A DNA stretch of 64,000 nucleotides from Blasia pusilla. Taxonomy: Eukaryota > Marchantiophyta > Marchantiopsida > Blasiales. The notes under the pieces are model-generated. The model was not told the DNA's origin, did no database searches, and worked only from the letters and a program-made list of their open reading frames with translations. Location of the stretch: positions 19,530,001-19,594,000 of the forward strand of contig CM114274.1 in NCBI GenBank assembly GCA_050084515.1. The letters are read 5' to 3'. Below, one piece after another: positions 58,055 to 64,000 of the stretch (positions within the stretch are counted from its first letter, which is position 1; each line of letters starts with the position of its first letter). Made by a program: the position numbers and the translations under genes.

Positions 58055-59319
58055 GATTAATGAAAATCCTTCCAGTTTAGGTGTGCCACACTGCTAGCGG
58101 GTACATAATCATTTGATGCTTTCTAAAATTTCCACCACTACTGGTGCGGGTAGGGACGAGGTATATTCAAAGTTTGATTAGAACTTATCTTTTTGTTCAC
58201 ATCCCACAGTACTTTCGGAATTTTCAATATTGGTCACTCTGTGAAATGCACATTAATTAATTCAAGAGACGACACCTCATTCAGGACAGACGAGAGACAC
58301 CTGCACTGACCAAAAAATTGAATTGTGGGATATCCTCGATTCCAAATTTCACGCCCCTTTCCAGAGGCTAGCGTTTAGGGTTTAGGGTCTATTACGAGTC
58401 CGAGTCGAAGAAATCTTTACATTCCTTTCAGGCTACAGAATTGACACTCGTAACCATAAACCTTATATCAGACTTCACGTCATCATCACTTGCCGTCTCT
58501 GCTGATCTCTGATTGGATTCTCCCGGTTTTCCATAAAAGGGATAACGCGACGAGGTCAAAACTAGCATGGCGCCTATCCGGCCATGAATGGCGAGCAAAA
58601 TTGAAATAAATCAAAGAAGATAACATCACTTCTCACCACTCCTTGGGAGTTTGGAGACGGTCCTGGTACATGTTTGTTCAAACCATAGGAATTGCGGAGT
58701 CTGCGCAACCATAGGCCAGCGAGATCAAATGCCGCTAGCAGCAGCACCTTATCTCCACAGATTGGATAAACAGCTCTCGGTTGAAGGAGTGTCAAGGTTG
58801 CCTATCTTCTGCACCGTGAACTATTTGTCTTGCAAACTGAAGATGTCACTTCGCATGGACAATGACAAGCAGTGGCAACCTCTGTTTCACATCGTCCGCC
58901 CCATCATATTGCGTTGTTCACGTCACTGTCTGTGAAAATGGCTAGTCTGGAAACGAGCCACAAACTTCGAATTGTCCGTCTCAGGCTCCACGATATCATG
59001 AAGAGCGATCAGGAATGCGAACAACGCTGCTGCATCGTAGGACAAAACGTACCAGAAGGCCGTTAGAAGCATGGTGAATCAAAATTCTTCTCATCTATGT
59101 TCCACTGACGAAAACATGTTACATACCTTTCAATTTATCTCACCAACTAGAACAATGGATGATTGCGCCTCTCAACTCGTGAACAAAACGCTTACTTCCA
59201 CGGACACCTACTGAGACGAACGCGGCTCGGGCTTCTAGTTACAACGTTTCAATAGGAAGAATACCAAAAAGCATGATACCTAAACATTTGACAACTTCAC
59301 AGAAAAGTGGAACCAGCCA
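58055..59319. other. No recognisable gene
   Basis: Short frames on both strands. Two TTTAGGG units occur at 58,374-58,388; this is too short to be a telomere tract. Confidence 0.4.
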
Positions 59320-59560
59320 TCACCACGCGTCCAGAGCTGCGGCCAATTCAGAATCACAAAATTGAGATGTGTGCCTACGTAGGAATAATCTGCAGTTGGT
59401 GCAGTTTAAGTCTTCAGAGGTTATAGTGGCATGATACAAACGCTCAACCCAACTTGAGTTGAAGCAATTCCTCGAGTGTTTCTTCCAGGCACAATACGTA
59501 TGAAAATCTTCCAAGGGCGACGCTGCCTCCGTCTCCCTCCTTACAACCCTGCACAATTAC
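59320..59560 (-). CDS. Possible terminal exon of an unknown gene
   Basis: On the reverse strand CTAAC is followed about 25 bp later by TTGTGCAG, a good branch point and acceptor (near 59,551). The frame after it is Cys/Ser-rich (EDFHTYCAWKKHSRNCFN, then DLNCTNCRLFLRR) and ends in a stop at 59,320. No family recognised and no upstream exon found with confidence. Confidence 0.25.
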
Positions 59561-62500
59561 GAGACAATCACGTTAGATGATAGTGACTCGTAAAGGATTC
59601 CATTCAACTCGGTTGCCGGATTCCTCTGGTACATGAAAGGTCGCTCGCGATTGGTTCGTAAAGGAAGCCACCCACTTCAGTACAGCGTGCACAGGAGTAT
59701 TGCTCTGCAGAGACCCGGACTTGGGTAGCGTTCAACCCGATCGGCTATGAGACCACTACCGGCCCTGAGTGATAGTCCGACTTTCTATCACTACTTCGGA
59801 TGCCGGTGTGGTGGAAAGCCAGCGGAAACGCAGGAATTTCAGTGGAGAACCTGCTAAGTGTAGAGAGCTTGCAAAGACGACAAACCTAGCTAGACATGGC
59901 TGATTCCGGTCGAATTTCGGTTCAGCATGAATCGGCGTGTGGCAGCTGTCCCCTCTCTGCGCCATTGCCACGTTCTCACAGACATCCTGCTCATTCCAGC
60001 GGAAAGAAAGCCGATGTTAGACTGGGCTGTCCCATCTTCGGAAATTTTATGAGGAATTGCGGGAAATTCGGGCGTTCGAAGTGGGAGAGCCTACGGAAGT
60101 AACTTTGCTCTTCGCGCGAGGCTGGAATCTGGGCAGCGAGACGAAAACATTTCTCTTCAACGGCGTTTACCGCGACGCAGACAAGTACTCCACGAAACAG
60201 CTGGCTGAATCGCAGTGACCGGTAAGAATCAATCAAGTATCCTATTGACTTTCGCAGGCTAAGCGTTTGCATTCACGTGAACTTTATCCCGAAGGTCGAA
60301 GGTCTTACAGCCATTTCCGTTGATGTCAGTGAGTCGGAAGTCGTCACCCACTCTCCGCTGCACGCAGCATTCCGCTCGGAGGCGGAAGCATCCGGCATCA
60401 AAACCTGAGGAGAAACGTATCCTGTTAAGGAAAGCCTGCCCCATTCCTCGCTGCGAAATTCACGGTGAGTTTGTGGCGATTCATATCCTGACCTATAAAG
60501 ACACGGCCTGTACCTTCTTAGGTGGTGATCACTCATTCCGTCTCGCATTCCAACCCGCCACCAAACGACACGAACTGATTAGGCGGGTTTCTGGATAGAG
60601 GTCACCATATCGACACTGTGAGAAGGAGCGACACAAGACAGACGGCAACTGTACCTTCGAAATGCCATCCGCGAAAGTACCGAAGGTGTCGGCACTCTGG
60701 CGCAATCGTCGATCACAAACGTTACCAGATGCTCATCGACTTTGACCTCTGCTCGTTTCTCATCAATTCAACTTAGGGTTATGGTGACATGTCAGCGCGA
60801 TGGGAAAGAGCAACGATTCCACTCGATTGCGAGAAATTGGATTACGTCGTCCATCTGAGGCTCGGGTCTCAAATGGTCTGCCGCCTGTTCTGACTGACGG
60901 GTGGCTGCAATCACGACGGGAACTGTCCCTTAATCACCACTGCCACACAGCACCTACCAATACACGGGCGGGCCCTAGAGCGCGAGCATCGAGAGCAAGA
61001 TCTTTCTCTTCCCTTTACTGGTGGCCGTATTCTGCAGCCAGCTAGCTAGAATGCGAACGGAAAACTATTACTTACGGAATAGAGACGGCCTTTCGTCCAA
61101 CGGTTCCAAGTGTGTCTGCGGTCAAAGGGCCCTGCCCCGCACTGCCCTCCCCTGCCCTGCTGACGGCGGGGCCTACCAAGGCACTTGAATGTCTCGATCA
61201 TGTCGCCTGGATGACGTGGTGGGTCATTAGCGCATTACATTGCAAACATCCGAGTGTCCGGGTTTAGGGTTGGACGGGATCTTTGTCCTGTTTGCACTTT
61301 GCGATTGTGTTAGGAATGCACAGGCCCGGCCCGGCGGAAGGCGATCACCATAATCGCCTTCCTTCATTGAAGGCAGGGCTAAGAGAAGACGTACTTCGGA
61401 TCCCAGCGTTAGGGGGCACGCATTCATTCCCGGGGTTTACACATAGAGTAGGCCTATATCATATAATCAGACGAGCAACAAACAATGATTTCGTAGGTTC
61501 GTTAACGGCACCGGTTTCAGAGGTAATCGAGAACACCATCTAGAGAAGTTTGTCCCGGTGTGCAAAGTTGCAAACAGCCCTCCGTTGACACGTGGCATTT
61601 TTTACTACTACGAAAAGGGGTTACTTTCGTTTGGCAAGGTTTTTCCCAACTGTTGGATTTTAGGATTATGTGAAATCCGGTCGCAACGACTTTTTGAAAT
61701 TCCTTTTAGGGTTATGTATTATCCTCTGCATCATCAACTCCATTTTCAAATTTTAGGCCTTACAGACACTTACGATCCAGGAGATCGGTCGATGAAGGCA
61801 AGGGGATATGTCAATGATGTCAGGGGCATGTTCTTAGGGGTTAATCTTCCATATTTATTGTCCCCATTGTGCGCATTTAGACACCATACTCAAGTGAGAA
61901 CACTCCACATGCATTTCCACTCTACATAGTAGATTACTTCAGTTCTATTCATGAGCAATTACAATTTTGTACGCGTATGCTTTTCATACAAAGCAACTCG
62001 GATGTATTTACGTGCATCCCTAGTTCTACTCTATTTGAGGTCTACTCTGACAATTTGTTGTTGATGTTCAACCTTCCATGTAATATCGAACTCAAGTTCT
62101 CGAGTTGTACATCGGACTCAGCACCAGCAACCATCGTACTCAGCAACTGCAACCAATCTCCTCGCGCTCCTACATCATACTCAGCAGCTGCAGCCAATCT
62201 CCTTGCACTATAGTAAGGGTGCATTCCCTATGAAGTCTCGACTGAATTGCTCCTCTAAGTCCGAGTAACTTGATCTCCAACTCCGCCACTCCTACTTGCT
62301 CCTTGCTCTTGCACCTGCATCCATTCTCGACAGCAGTACAAAGAGAACTACGACAAAATATGGAAACCAAAATCACGGCAAGTCCACGCAAGGTGACATC
62401 ATCAAAAAACATTACGCGATCAAATCAGATGATCTCCAGCCACTAGAGAGTTCCAAATGGTCTTTCAAAGAACAATTAGTTCTTTGAGTTGAGCCTGTTG

Positions 62501-64000
62501 CGTTGGAAGTTAGCCTTGGTAGTGAATAGAGCTCTTGGCTATGGTGGTTCCCGCAAGCTTCGACCTGGATTCTCCCATCGTGGAGTGGGGTTTGGCTCGA
62601 TTATATATGATTCTATACGTGTTTTATGATAGTAGGTATTTCACGGAGTTCACTCAAAGAACTCGAGTAGATCAATGGTAGCTTCGATTGTGGATCACTA
62701 GGATCTGGTTAGGGTTGATTGTGTACTGAGCCATGGATGTTCGTGGCTTGTGGCCTATGTTGGAGGCGTGAATCTGGTGCGTGGTTGATTGGGAAAGAAG
62801 CGCCTTGCTCAGAGCTTTCCAACGCGTATTAGATCGCCGGATTTTGTCAAGGGAGTTGGAAGTTATCAAGGATTGAAGATTCTGGTTCGTGTTCGACGGT
62901 TTTCTGATGTGGAGAGCTTGGAGTGCGGAAGCTCTGTTGAAGTTCATCCAAATCGGGTGAGGGGTTCCTGTTGCTACCTATATTGTGATCTCATGTGAAG
63001 CTATCTGCTTGAGTGTGTGGAGCGTTGCGGATTTCTATGTGCATGAATGTGGGCGGAAGCGCTGTCGGATTTGCGATTCTGGAGGTGTATGGATAGCAAG
63101 TTTGTCTGATTTTTAGCTCGGAGTACAGAGCTCGGTTAAGCTGATTTTTTAAGGAGAGATAGCTATGGTGGCCAATTGAATTCTGGTTGAAACATATTCA
63201 ATTTTGGTTGAGGATTTGTGGAGTAATTACTGATCAAAATTTCGCGGACTAGCTATGGTGGACAACAGATCGGAGGGGCTGGTCGGTTGGTGACTCGTTC
63301 GTTGTTGGAGACGCCTATCCCATTGGGGGCGCCCTGGTTGGGCCTCTCTCCATAGCGAAGCATGGCAAAGCATAGCAAACGAGGCGATAGGGGCATGTCT
63401 CGAGCCTTTTGAGGCTTCGAGGCAACTCGTGGTAGCTTGGAGCGAGTGGGCGAGTGGGCTTGAGAGGCGGAGTAAGGAGCAAGCAAGTGCTTGCTTGGGC
63501 GTGAGGCAGTTTTTGGAGGATTTGTGAGTTGAGTATTGCATAACTGGTCACACATCTTTGGGCTATTCTGCCTAGAAGACGCTTAACTGTTGAGTTCTTA
63601 ACTATGCCAGTGTACATACTGGTGTAGCTCATTTGGTGTTGTTCGGAGATGTGTTAAGCGCTTTATGCATCTCGGGTTTTTGGTTGATAGACCTCTAGCG
63701 CATAGTACGGTGTAGCCTCTCCATGCATGTGATATTTTCAGGTGCTGCGAGTGCAACTAGCACGTCATCGACTAGTGGCGGAGTAGCTATTGCGTTAGAA
63801 TTGTGTGGTGGGGTCTCTGGATTCATGGGGCGCCACATTTGATGGATTGTGTTACCTTGATTTCCATTTGCAATTGGAGGGTTGTCGTTGGACTTCCTAT
63901 GTTTGGATCCCCTCCATGGTTGCTTCTTGCTTGCGCGCCCATTGTTAGGGTTGACGCTGATTTGCAGAGCATTTTTACTCCTGTGTGCTACCGGTAGTGA
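59561..64000. other. No recognisable gene
   Basis: Short frames on both strands without known motifs. A 28-bp near-duplicate (ACTCAGCA-CTGCA-CCAATCTCCT) occurs at about 62,130-62,210. From 61.5 kb the composition becomes AT-richer, like plant intergenic or intronic DNA. Confidence 0.4.

Noticed and set aside
58373-58390. TTTAGGGTTTAGGG as telomeric repeat
   Set aside because: Only two units; such short tracts occur by chance or as interstitial remnants. It gives weak support for a plant origin at most.

Overview
The window looks like a transposon-rich stretch of a land-plant nuclear genome. Bryophyte or another early-diverging lineage is my best guess, but it is inference. The evidence is plant-type Ty1/copia, chromodomain Ty3/gypsy and Tat/Athila-like gypsy elements, spliceosomal introns, TATA boxes and AATAAA signals. 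I see no tRNA, rRNA, CRISPR array or intact housekeeping gene. Nearly every coding sequence is broken by stops or frameshifts.

The main content, 1-33,182, is a nested set of one unusual DNA transposon family. A complete unit is about 11-12 kb and carries two divergent genes. One encodes a Mutator-like (MULE) transposase with a GCM/WRKY-like zinc region, DDE core and C-terminal SWIM finger. The other encodes a multi-exon protein with a coiled-coil N-terminus, a ParB-like domain (WDGNHR) and a beta-class amino-methyltransferase module (motif IV-like ADLPSG, then motif I-like DLVGLSGAS). Between them lies an array of GC-rich palindromes built from the half-site CAACCCGTCGG. The same palindromes fill introns of both genes. 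Four copies are seen. Copy A is a methyltransferase gene split across 766-1309 and 15,977-18,054. E1 (1310-15,976) sits inside copy A with a 9-bp target duplication. E3 (18,055-20,666) is truncated. E2 (20,667-33,182) is the most complete.

Other elements are nested in or follow these. A 5'-truncated chromovirus (11,098-14,713, with a 1000-bp LTR) lies in the E1 transposase gene. A 379-bp solo LTR with a 5-bp duplication lies in the E2 methyltransferase gene. A Tat/Athila-like gypsy element with extra downstream ORFs covers about 33.2-41.2 kb. A reverse-strand copia element covers about 42.1-44.66 kb. A second chromovirus of the same family as the first covers about 44.66-48.6 kb. A gypsy gag/protease remnant (48.8-50.25 kb) and a LINE-like remnant (52.6-53.3 kb) follow.

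From about 53.7 kb to the end recognisable transposon coding stops. I cannot name any gene there. A few short ORFs have protein-like features: tandem helical repeats at 55.7-56.1 kb, and a Q/Y/P-rich ORF with a C2H2-like finger at 56.4-56.7 kb.

The most interesting idea is that E1/E2 are MULEs carrying their own ParB-methyltransferase, with arrays of palindromes as candidate binding or methylation sites. That would be a transposon-encoded epigenetic system. The domain calls come from motifs read by eye and need profile searches.
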